Shown piece by piece: positions 1 through 6,120 of a DNA stretch of 6,193 nucleotides; the first letter of the stretch is position 1; each line of letters opens with the position of its first letter. The stretch is taken from NCBI GenBank assembly GCA_030642005.1, contig DAOWOP010000156.1:1-6193 (forward strand), written 5' to 3'. The stretch is from Planctomycetales bacterium (GTDB taxonomy: Bacteria; Planctomycetota; Phycisphaerae; SM23-33). The position numbers and the translations under genes were made by a program. The notes under the pieces are model-generated. The model saw only the letters and a program-made list of their open reading frames with translations, was not told the origin of the DNA and did no database searches.

Positions 1-601
1 GTTTTTTTATGAACGCCTCATTTCCGGCGGGTCGGCCTGTCCGAGTGGCTTGACGCAGGTATTCGATTGTCTGCGGGGCATCCTCATCTCGCAGCCAAGC
101 CTGCCAATCGCCGACATGGTCGGACTGTTCCAGATTGTCCGAAAGCAGCGGGTCTTCCCGCAGCCCGCAATGCCCGGCAGCACTGCTGAAGGGATAGTCC
201 TCTGCCCGCTTGACCAGGCCCGCACAAACCGGATTCCGTTCGACGTACCGCACGGCTGACCAAAAGTGTCGCTCGTCCAGCGGACAGGAGAAGAACCGGC
301 CTTGCCAAAGGTATCCGCTCTGTCCGAGGTAGGCGTTTGCCTCCTGCGCATAGCGAAGATGCACAGGCTTGAGCGTCCGGCTCAAAGATGATTGTCGGCG
401 AGGAACCGCGATCAGGTGTACGTGATTGCTCATCAGGCAGTAGGATTGAATCGACAGGCCATGCCGCTCCGCGTAGTCACACAGCAGAGCAAGGTATCGC
501 TGATAATGAGCGTCCGTAAAGAACACCTGCTCCCGACGATTCCCGCGCTGCGTGATATGGTGCGGGATTCCCGGAATCACAACCCTGGCCATTCGTGGCA
601 T
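1..601 (-). CDS. REP-associated tyrosine transposase (RAYT), Y1/HUH family, 3' end cut by window edge
   Basis: This open frame reads continuously from ATG at 601 to base 2 (200 codons) and leaves the window without a stop. It starts MPRMARVVIPG, typical of RAYTs; a second in-frame ATG lies at 592. Seen in the sequence: ITQRGN near residue 16, the HUH metal motif N-H-V-H with H60 and H62, WQGRF at 99-103, and RYVERNPV at 118-125. Y119 there aligns with the catalytic Tyr115 of E. coli TnpA-REP (alignment from memory). The C-terminal GRPAGNEAF at 189-197 is also usual in the family, so only a short basic tail should be missing. RAYTs are single-strand DNA nucleases/transposases linked to REP palindromes and are usually single-copy, domesticated genes. 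No REP palindrome with a GTAG-type guide was found beside it. It is followed leftward by unseen sequence. Confident in the family, less so in the choice between the two ATGs. Confidence 0.93.
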   Translation of the reverse strand, partial: MPRMARVVIPGIPHHITQRGNRREQVFFTDAHYQRYLALLCDYAERHGLSIQSYCLMSNHVHLIAVPRRQSSLSRTLKPVHLRYAQEANAYLGQSGYLWQGRFFSCPLDERHFWSAVRYVERNPVCAGLVKRAEDYPFSSAAGHCGLREDPLLSDNLEQSDHVGDWQAWLRDEDAPQTIEYLRQATRTGRPAGNEAFIKK

Positions 602-609
602 AAACAAAC

Positions 610-638
610 GATATACAGCCACAAATACATTTTGTCAA
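610..638 (-). promoter_or_regulatory. Sigma70-type promoter for the RAYT gene
   Basis: On the minus strand a perfect -35 TTGACA (638-633) is followed by a 17-base spacer and a -10 TATATC (615-610, four of six consensus bases). Transcription would start near 603, about two bases before the ATG at 601, giving a leaderless message. Use of the ATG at 592 would give a leader of about 11 bases. No Shine-Dalgarno precedes either ATG. The spacer holds a short inverted repeat, ACAAA-N5-TTTGT (621-635), of unknown meaning. Confidence 0.6.
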
Positions 639-642
639 ACAC

Positions 643-666
643 AAAAATAGGTTAGCGTCCCCTATT
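643..666 (-). terminator. Weak candidate intrinsic terminator after the VanZ-domain gene
   Basis: Read on the minus strand, AATAGG (666-661) and CCTATT (651-646) form a 6-bp stem around a 9-base loop and run into a stretch of five T (647-643). The stem begins inside the stop codon of the upstream membrane-protein gene. The stem is AT-rich and the T tract short, so termination would be inefficient. It also sits just before the RAYT promoter, where a terminator makes sense. Confidence 0.35.
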
Positions 667-2230
667 AAAAATATCCTTCATAGGATAGCTTGGGTCTGGC
701 GGAGAGGAATTGTTCGACTCGGTGGGCGGCGCGGATCAGGGCGAAGACGCCGAGCGCTGCGATTGCGCCGGCAATGTCCCAGGCGACGTCGGAAAGTTGC
801 GGGCTGCGAGTTGAAAGATATTTTTGCGCCAATTCGCCCATCGCCGCAGCAGCGGCTCCGACGGCGGCGCAGAGTATCGCCCGCCGCCACGAACGGCAGC
901 GGGTTTGCCACAGTAACACAGCCGTCAGGCCGAACGCGCCGAGCAGGTGCATCACCGCATCGCTGCATCCTTTCAGCAGCGGGCGGACCCATGCCGATCC
1001 GGCCACCCGGCTCTCCAGCCCCAGCACGACCATCGCCGCCAGGAAGGCGACCATTACGACCCACCCTCGGTACCTGCGAACCGGATGGGCCATTACGTGC
1101 GGCATAAGTCCCCAGGTAACGGCGACGACGACGGTTACGACCGGCGCGCCCAGGCCGCCGCCGGCCAACAGTCCACACCCGCTGAGGACGACCACGACCG
1201 ACCATATCGCACATCTGGCCTGATCGCCCGCCGCAGCGCCGCGCGAGACATACAGGCTCCACACCAAGGCCGACAACATCCCACAGGCAACCGCCGCAAG
1301 GGCGACCCAGCCGGCTGATACGGCCAGCAGCCCCATCCCGGACATACCAGCCGGAGGCAAGGATGCCTCAAGCCCGCCAGCGCCGAACAAGGTCGCTTCG
1401 CTGATCCATTTGCACCCGGCCAGGTCCAGTTGGCTCACAGCGGCGATACCCCCGACGCCCAGCACAGCCCCGGCCAGCAGCAGCCTGACGCGATGACGCC
1501 GAAGGAACATCCCCGCCAGCAGTAATGTCCCGCTGACGGCGCATGTCGCGATTATCGCAGCGGCAGCGGCCCGGTCGTGCGAAACGATCAGTAACGACAC
1601 CAGCAGCGCCGCCAGGGAAACACGCGCCACAAGTTCAGATTGGCCCAGACGGTGATGATACGTCCGTTCCGTTGTCTCTCTCGGCAGGCAGCACGGCGTC
1701 AGTAAAACGCCTATCCCCGCCAGGCCGATGAAAGCCACCGCCTCAACGGCTTCACCGGCGGATTGACTGGATAATTTCAGTATCGCGCCGACAGCCACTA
1801 TCAATCCGATTGCCGTCAGCAGCCATCGCATCTGCCGAACACGCGACAGGACGTCCTGGGCCAGCAGCACCAGCAGGGCCAGCGTCATCATCCGTATCAT
1901 CAGCCCGCTGTCGTTTTCAGCCAGGAGATTGACTCGCCCACTTTCGGGATCGACCCTGCCGCCGGCAAGGATGTGCGCCAGCAGGATGATTATGGGCACG
2001 GCCAGGAACGGCTGGAGGACGTGCCCGGGGATGCCCGTCTGGCCCTCCGCGCCGCGCCAGTACAGCCAGCAGACCCACAGCCCAAGCCCACAGAGGATCA
2101 GCACAATCCATCCTCCGGCGGAGGCGTCCATCAGCCCGGCTCCGGCGACGACCGCCAGTGCGATCATTCCGGCCAGGACGATATGCCACAACCCGTCGGC
2201 AGTGCGGTTAGTAACGGAAAGCGACGGCAA
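665..2230 (-). CDS. Polytopic membrane protein with C-terminal VanZ-like domain
   Basis: A 521-residue, very hydrophobic inner-membrane protein. About 14-16 membrane segments can be seen, for example near residues 14-33, 40-57, 70-90, 112-127, 138-152, 200-216, 222-242, 299-326, 340-358, 389-405, 420-441, 450-467 and 481-499. Residues 415-500 fit a VanZ-like domain: H428 in MHLLGAF, E466 followed by AQKYLSTRSPQLSD (R475, D481), then a WDIAGAIAALG helix. VanZ was named for teicoplanin resistance, but most VanZ-like domains have no known role. Some are fused to or sit near surface-polysaccharide and protein-sorting factors. The N-terminal 400 residues match nothing I can name with confidence; a degenerate O-antigen ligase/polymerase-like membrane region is possible but unproven. 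The start is TTG at 2230: an in-frame TAG lies at 2245-2243, and GGGAG sits 8 bases before the TTG. It is divergent from the TIGR03790-like gene. Confidence 0.82.
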   Translation of the reverse strand: MPSLSVTNRTADGLWHIVLAGMIALAVVAGAGLMDASAGGWIVLILCGLGLWVCWLYWRGAEGQTGIPGHVLQPFLAVPIIILLAHILAGGRVDPESGRVNLLAENDSGLMIRMMTLALLVLLAQDVLSRVRQMRWLLTAIGLIVAVGAILKLSSQSAGEAVEAVAFIGLAGIGVLLTPCCLPRETTERTYHHRLGQSELVARVSLAALLVSLLIVSHDRAAAAAIIATCAVSGTLLLAGMFLRRHRVRLLLAGAVLGVGGIAAVSQLDLAGCKWISEATLFGAGGLEASLPPAGMSGMGLLAVSAGWVALAAVACGMLSALVWSLYVSRGAAAGDQARCAIWSVVVVLSGCGLLAGGGLGAPVVTVVVAVTWGLMPHVMAHPVRRYRGWVVMVAFLAAMVVLGLESRVAGSAWVRPLLKGCSDAVMHLLGAFGLTAVLLWQTRCRSWRRAILCAAVGAAAAAMGELAQKYLSTRSPQLSDVAWDIAGAIAALGVFALIRAAHRVEQFLSARPKLSYEGYF

Positions 2231-2312
2231 CGAAAAATCTCCCTACTCCCAAGGCGTTGATTCTGGTACACTTACGTACAGTATTTATCGTCCACAGACG
2301 GCGGCGAGTGAA
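2231..2312. promoter_or_regulatory. Divergent intergenic region with a possible plus-strand promoter at 2257-2287
   Basis: These 82 bases must hold the start signals for both the membrane-protein gene (minus) and the TIGR03790-like gene (plus). On the plus strand TTGATT (2257-2262) and TATTTA (2282-2287) are 19 bases apart. The spacer contains GTAC-N6-GTAC (2266-2279) and the palindrome TACGTA (2273-2278). A 19-base spacer with a dyad recalls MerR-type promoters, but both boxes are weak and the arms are only four bases. No convincing minus-strand promoter was recognised. Confidence 0.3.
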
Positions 2313-4049
2313 ATGACAACACACAGGTCTTTGCTATATTGTCTTTTAGCGGTGGCGGCCCTTCCGGCCGGTCGGGCCGCGGCGCTGACGCCGCAGGAAG
2401 TCGTCGTGGTGGTCAACGCCAACGCCAGAGGTTCGGAAAAACTGGGCAAATACTATTGCCTGGCCCGCAATATCATGCCGGAACGGATGGTCGTCCTCCG
2501 CACCACAGCCGGTGCGATAGTCTCCCGCAAGGAGTACAACGATAACATTCGCGACCCGCTGCGAGAGTTCCTTACTCGCAACAAACTCAAAGGACAGATT
2601 AAGTGCATCGTACTGATGTGGGGCGTGCCCGTCCGCGTGCTGGGGACCGAACCGACGAGCCGGCAGCGCGAACTTGTCTCGGCGTACAAGACCGCGCGGA
2701 CTCGGCTTCATGGCCGGCTGGCGGTCAACGCCGAACTGCTCAAGTCCGTCGGGGCGAAATTCCCCTTGCCGCGGACACAAACACTTCGCCCGGTCGGGGC
2801 CTTGTTCGCTCCGCGCGACGCCGGAAAAATCGCCAGCCCGCCTGAATTCAAGAAACTCAAACGAACCTTCGCTGTCGAATTGAAGAACAAGCAGGCAGAG
2901 GTGGAAAAACTAACCGACAGTAAAAAACGCCGGATCGCTATGCGACAGGTCGCCGCCCTCCGGCTGGACACCTACGGGCCGGGCCGGTGGCTGAAAAAGC
3001 CGCCCGGCGAATCAATCGTCAGCGGCGCAGAGAAGGACCGGATCAAGCGGGAGATAACGGCCGACAAGGCCGAACTCGCCCGCCTGATGGGGCAGACCGA
3101 AACGCCGACAACGATTAACAAGCAGGTCAAACTGCTGGTTCGGCTCAACGGCGTCAGCGGCGCTTACGCCTACTGCCAAAAGAAAGTCGATGCCAACGAC
3201 ACCGCCATCGAGGACGCATCGGTCGATAGCGAACTGGCGCTGCTTTGGGAGCAGGGTAATCATTCGCTTCGCGGCGCCAGACCCAACCCGATGTACTGGC
3301 GGCTGGCGTATGCCAAAACCCGCCCGGCAAACACCCCCGCCGAGATTATCATGACCGCACGCATCGACGGGCCTTCCGTCGCCGATGCACTCCGGATAAT
3401 CAAAGACTCGATCGAAACCGAGAAGGTCGGCCTGAAAGGAAAGTTTTACATCGACGCCGGCGGAAAATATCCACCCTATGACGTGCACCTGAAGAATCTG
3501 GCCAAGATCGTTAAAAAGCACACAAAAATCCCCGTCGTACTGGATACAAAGAAGTCGCTGTTCGCGCCCGGAAGTTGCCCCGATGCGGCCCTGTACGTCG
3601 GATGGTACAGCCTGCGAAAGTACATACCGGCGTTCACCTGGGCCCGCGGCGCGGTCGCCTGGCACATCGCCAGTTTTGAAGCCCATCATCTGCGAACACC
3701 GACGGTGAACGAGTGGTGCGTCAAGATGCTTCAGAAGGGCGTCGCCGCCACGGCCGGAGCCGTCAACGAACCGTACCTCCACGCATTCCCGCTGCCTGAG
3801 GATTTCTTCGGTCTGCTGTTGACGGGAAACTTCACCCTGGCCGAATGTTACTGGCGGTCGGTCCCGTCGTTGAGTTGGCGGCTGACGTTCGTCGCCGACC
3901 CGCTGTATAATCCGTTCAAGTTACATCCGCATCTTTCGATTTATTCTCTGCCCCCGGGGCTTACAGGCCGACCGCCAATCAGGCGGACAACCAGGTCGGC
4001 AAGCAAACCGGCGAAACGCAATGAAAACACCTCAAAACGATCCGATTGA
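2313..4049 (+). CDS. TIGR03790-like secreted protein of unknown function (exosortase-associated family)
   Basis: 578 residues. The first 24 form a signal peptide: basic THR, hydrophobic SLLYCLLAVAALPAG, then a small-residue site near RAAA-L25. The family pattern follows in order: VVVVNANARGSEKLGKYY (31-48), SRKEYNDNIRDPLR (71-84), IVLMWGVPVRVLG (99-111), ASVDSELALLW (302-312), NPMYWR, MTARIDGPS (347-355), C422 then ALYVGWYS (426-433), GAVAWHIASFEAHHLR (446-461), TAGAVNEPYL (480-489) and VADPLYNPFK (527-536). This is how I know TIGR03790, a family without known function found in genomes that also carry exosortase. Residues ~112-300 form an extra block rich in Lys, Arg and Glu with helical, coiled-coil-like stretches. 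The tail 537-578 is basic and has no PEP-CTERM anchor. The start is ATG 2313; the frame is open back to 1929, but that part is antisense to the neighbouring gene. The ribosome site is weak (GGCGAG). The 3' end overlaps the kinase gene. Confidence 0.85.
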   Translation: MTTHRSLLYCLLAVAALPAGRAAALTPQEVVVVVNANARGSEKLGKYYCLARNIMPERMVVLRTTAGAIVSRKEYNDNIRDPLREFLTRNKLKGQIKCIVLMWGVPVRVLGTEPTSRQRELVSAYKTARTRLHGRLAVNAELLKSVGAKFPLPRTQTLRPVGALFAPRDAGKIASPPEFKKLKRTFAVELKNKQAEVEKLTDSKKRRIAMRQVAALRLDTYGPGRWLKKPPGESIVSGAEKDRIKREITADKAELARLMGQTETPTTINKQVKLLVRLNGVSGAYAYCQKKVDANDTAIEDASVDSELALLWEQGNHSLRGARPNPMYWRLAYAKTRPANTPAEIIMTARIDGPSVADALRIIKDSIETEKVGLKGKFYIDAGGKYPPYDVHLKNLAKIVKKHTKIPVVLDTKKSLFAPGSCPDAALYVGWYSLRKYIPAFTWARGAVAWHIASFEAHHLRTPTVNEWCVKMLQKGVAATAGAVNEPYLHAFPLPEDFFGLLLTGNFTLAECYWRSVPSLSWRLTFVADPLYNPFKLHPHLSIYSLPPGLTGRPPIRRTTRSASKPAKRNENTSKRSD

Positions 4050-5094
4050 ATTATTTGTCCCCGGCCGCGTATGCCTGCTGGGCGAGCACGCCGACTGGGC
4101 GGGCCAGTACGGGCGGCACACGGGGTACTGCCTGGTCATCGGGACCGACCAGGGCATCGGCGCCACGGCGGCGGCTGCTGACGAACTCATCGTCGAGACC
4201 CCCCTGCCCACACCGGACGGACGCCCTTCCGGGCGGTACCGGCGTATCCGATGCCGGCTGGAACCGGCGGACCTTCTCGCCGCCGCCACCGACAGCGGCG
4301 AGTTCTTCCGCCATTGCGCGGGAGTCGCACACGAGGTCATCAAACAATACGACGTCGGAGGGATCGAACTGACCATCGGAAAGATGGACCTGCCGCTGAA
4401 AAAGGGCGTCTCCTCATCGGCGGCGGTGTGCATCACCGTCGCCAGGGCGTTCGACGCCGTATATGGCCTGAACCTCTTCCCGCACGAACTGATGGACCTG
4501 GCCTATCGCGGTGAGAGGCTGACCGGAAGCCAGTGCGGCAGGATGGACCAGGCGTGCATCTTCGGCAAGACGCCGGTGCTGTTGAGTTTCACAGGCCCGG
4601 ACGACGTGCGTATCGAGCCGATCTTCCCCGAAGGGCAAATCGAAATGTTCATAGTCGATCTTGCCGGCGACAAAGATACCGTCAGGATACTTACCGACCT
4701 TCAGGACGCTTACGCCGACAGCGCCGACCTCCAGGCCGCGCTGGGGGCCGACAATGAAACGTTCGTTCGCCGGGGCTGCGGCGCGCTGGTCCGTGGCGAC
4801 GCCGCCGAACTGGGCGAGGTAATGATAGCCGCACAGAAAAATTTCGATGCAAAGATAGCACCGGCCTGTCCCGACCAACTCGCCAGCCCCCTGCTGCACA
4901 AGGTCCTGACGCTCAAGAGCATCGCCGAGCATATCCACGGCGGCAAGGGCGTCGGAAGCCAGGGCGACGGCACGGCCCAGTTGGTTGCCAGAAGCTCGAC
5001 CGACCGCGACGAGGCGATAAAAAAAATCACCGCCGCCTTCGGCGACATGCGATGCTTCCCATTGACGGTTCGCCCCCACCTGTCGCAGCCATAA
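4021..5094 (+). CDS. GHMP-family kinase, galactokinase/mevalonate-kinase-like, probable sugar kinase
   Basis: 357 residues, a full-length cytoplasmic GHMP kinase that transfers ATP phosphate to a small molecule, most likely a sugar. Motif 1 is PGRVCLLGEHADW (14-26), the counterpart of galactokinase PGRVNLIGEHTDY. Motif 2, the ATP-phosphate loop, is PLKKGVSSSAA (125-135). CGRMDQ (172-177) carries D176, the likely catalytic Asp matching CGIMDQ of galactokinases. Motif 3 is GGKGVGSQGDGTAQ (307-320). The departures from galactokinase (ADW for TDY, and the motif 3 form) suggest a different substrate; L-arabinokinase- or heptokinase-like activity is possible, so no symbol is given. ATG 4021 lies inside the upstream gene (29-base overlap in another frame) and has no Shine-Dalgarno, which suggests translational coupling. 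Motif 1 begins at residue 14, so a later start is unlikely. Confidence 0.88.
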   Translation: MKTPQNDPIELFVPGRVCLLGEHADWAGQYGRHTGYCLVIGTDQGIGATAAAADELIVETPLPTPDGRPSGRYRRIRCRLEPADLLAAATDSGEFFRHCAGVAHEVIKQYDVGGIELTIGKMDLPLKKGVSSSAAVCITVARAFDAVYGLNLFPHELMDLAYRGERLTGSQCGRMDQACIFGKTPVLLSFTGPDDVRIEPIFPEGQIEMFIVDLAGDKDTVRILTDLQDAYADSADLQAALGADNETFVRRGCGALVRGDAAELGEVMIAAQKNFDAKIAPACPDQLASPLLHKVLTLKSIAEHIHGGKGVGSQGDGTAQLVARSSTDRDEAIKKITAAFGDMRCFPLTVRPHLSQP

Positions 5095-5118
5095 AAAAAG
5101 CCTCCCGCCTCCTTTTTT
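5093..5118 (+). terminator. Weak candidate hairpin directly after the kinase stop
   Basis: AAAAAAG (5094-5100) and CTTTTTT (5112-5118) can pair as seven base pairs around an 11-base pyrimidine-rich loop that begins right after the kinase stop codon. The stem is almost all A-T and the T run is used in the stem, so this is a poor classical terminator. The same bases take part in other pairings described for the leader of the next gene. Confidence 0.22.
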
Positions 5119-5202
5119 ATTCTTGAATAAATAGATGAGGAGGGTTAAGTCTGCCGACGCGGGAGATTCGTGTTACGGGCCAGGCCCGGTTTCAGGAAGG
5201 AG
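5101..5202 (+). promoter_or_regulatory. Structured leader of the aminotransferase gene with mutually exclusive pairings
   Basis: This spacer contains several nested complementary pairs. CTCCCGC (5102-5108) matches GCGGGAG (5159-5165), CTCC (5109-5112) matches GGAG (5139-5142), and TTTATTC (5116-5122) matches GAATAAA (5125-5131) around a TT turn. CTCCTTTTT (5109-5117) can instead pair with the purine-rich Shine-Dalgarno AGGAAGGAG (5194-5202), with seven Watson-Crick and two G-U pairs. CGGGC/GCCCG (5176-5180/5184-5188) forms a further small hairpin. No convincing promoter was seen, so transcription may read through from the kinase. The structure is visible; any control role is inferred. Confidence 0.3.
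5197..5202 (+). promoter_or_regulatory. Strong Shine-Dalgarno that fixes the aminotransferase start
   Basis: AAGGAG ends six bases before ATG 5209 and is the best ribosome binding site in the window. It rules against the GTG at 5170, which would put this site inside the coding sequence. Confidence 0.8.
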
Positions 5203-5208
5203 CAGCGA

Positions 5209-6120
5209 ATGACCATGAAAGCGAATATTAACGGCAGGTTCGTGGACTGGAAGGATGCGAAGGTCTCCCTCCTCTCGCACAGTTTCTGCAGAGGCTCGGC
5301 GATCTTCGATGTGGTGTCGATCTCGCCGACCGCAAGAGGCGGGGCGTTCTTTCGCCTCAAAGAGCACGTGGCGAGGATGTTCAACAGCGCGACCCTCCTC
5401 CTTATGGACATGCCAATATCTCCGGAAGAGGCGCTCAAGGCCGTCGTCGCCACTGCCGCGAAGAACGACATCTCGTTCGGCATAGCGAAGTTCCTCGCCT
5501 ACTATCCTGTGGAGGAGTTTTTCCTCCTGCCGACCGACCCGAAGGTGGATTTCGCGGTTTTCTGCGACGATTTCGGCCGACGGGGCACAACAGTCGATGA
5601 TATTACCAAGCCTGTCTCCGTGGGGATTTCCACGATTATGAAGATCGACCGCAGGACAATACCGATCCACGCGAAAGTCGCCGCAAACTACGTCAACGGG
5701 GCGCTCGCGCTGATGGAGGCGAAGAAGAAAGGCTACGACAACGTGATACTACTGGACACTTCCGGCTTCGTGGCCGAAGGCCCGATAGCGAACGTTTTTT
5801 TCGTCGAGGACGGAAAGATTCTCACTCCCACGTCCAGGAACACGCTTCAGGGCATCACCAGGGACAGCGTGATCCACATTGCCCAGGACCTGGGCCGCGA
5901 GGTAACCGAGACGGACATCAGCCCCGAAAGGATCGCGGATTTCGACGAGGCGTTCTACACTTCGTGTGCTCCGGGAATCGTCCCGATCAACTCGATTGAC
6001 TCAAAGCCCATAGGCCCGCAGTGCCCCGGCCCCGTAACTAAGGAACTTGCACGCAGGCTCAACGACGCTTACGAGGGGCGGGCGCCGCAGTATGAGGACT
6101 GGCTGACGTACGTTGGGTAA
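5209..6120 (+). CDS. Fold-type IV PLP aminotransferase, branched-chain aminotransferase (IlvE)-like
   Basis: 303 residues, the usual length for class IV aminotransferases (IlvE, D-amino-acid transaminase, aminodeoxychorismate lyase). Such enzymes move an amino group between an amino acid and a 2-oxoacid using pyridoxal phosphate in the cytoplasm. Visible landmarks are NGRFVDWKDAKVS at 8-20, the G29-S-A-I-F-D segment, LKEHVARMFNSA at 50-61 (R56 is a likely PLP-phosphate contact), HAKVAANYVNG at 155-164 with K156 the PLP lysine matching E. coli IlvE, VAEGPIANVFFVEDGKILTP at 188-207 (E190), and TLQGITRD at 212-219. The C-terminal GPVTKEL...G...YEDWL favours an IlvE-type enzyme, but the substrate cannot be settled from motifs. 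The spacer, its own strong ribosome site and a higher share of AGG/AGA arginine codons (9 of 16, against 5 of 22 in the kinase) set it apart from its upstream neighbours. No terminator was seen after it. Confidence 0.88.
   Translation: MTMKANINGRFVDWKDAKVSLLSHSFCRGSAIFDVVSISPTARGGAFFRLKEHVARMFNSATLLLMDMPISPEEALKAVVATAAKNDISFGIAKFLAYYPVEEFFLLPTDPKVDFAVFCDDFGRRGTTVDDITKPVSVGISTIMKIDRRTIPIHAKVAANYVNGALALMEAKKKGYDNVILLDTSGFVAEGPIANVFFVEDGKILTPTSRNTLQGITRDSVIHIAQDLGREVTETDISPERIADFDEAFYTSCAPGIVPINSIDSKPIGPQCPGPVTKELARRLNDAYEGRAPQYEDWLTYVG

Noticed and set aside
7..351. 114-codon minus-strand frame in the left region
   Set aside because: It is out of frame with the RAYT, which reads unbroken across the same bases with all its motifs.
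690..1318. Several plus-strand open frames of 114-177 codons
   Set aside because: They are arginine-, alanine- and proline-rich shadows of the VanZ-domain gene with no motif or start signal.
1929..2312. Upstream extension of the TIGR03790-like reading frame by 128 codons
   Set aside because: It runs antisense through the start of the VanZ-domain gene, has proline- and serine-rich composition unlike a real domain, and a clear signal peptide begins at ATG 2313.
419..2313. Chance that the divergent block is an insertion carried by the RAYT
   Set aside because: No terminal inverted repeats, target duplications or REP-type palindromes were found at either side of the RAYT or the membrane-protein gene.
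3012..3782. 256-codon open frame on the minus strand
   Set aside because: It is antisense to the conserved core of the TIGR03790-like gene and shows no recognisable motif; GC-rich third positions create such frames.
4414..5079. 221-codon open frame on the minus strand
   Set aside because: It is opposite the kinase, whose motifs are intact across the same bases; no ribosome site or family signature.
5139..5144. GGAGGG as a ribosome binding site
   Set aside because: No ATG, GTG or TTG follows at a usable distance; it fits better as a pairing partner in the leader structure.
5170..5208. GTG start at 5170 for the aminotransferase
   Set aside because: The strong AAGGAG site six bases before ATG 5209 and family alignment at NGRFVDWKD support the later start.
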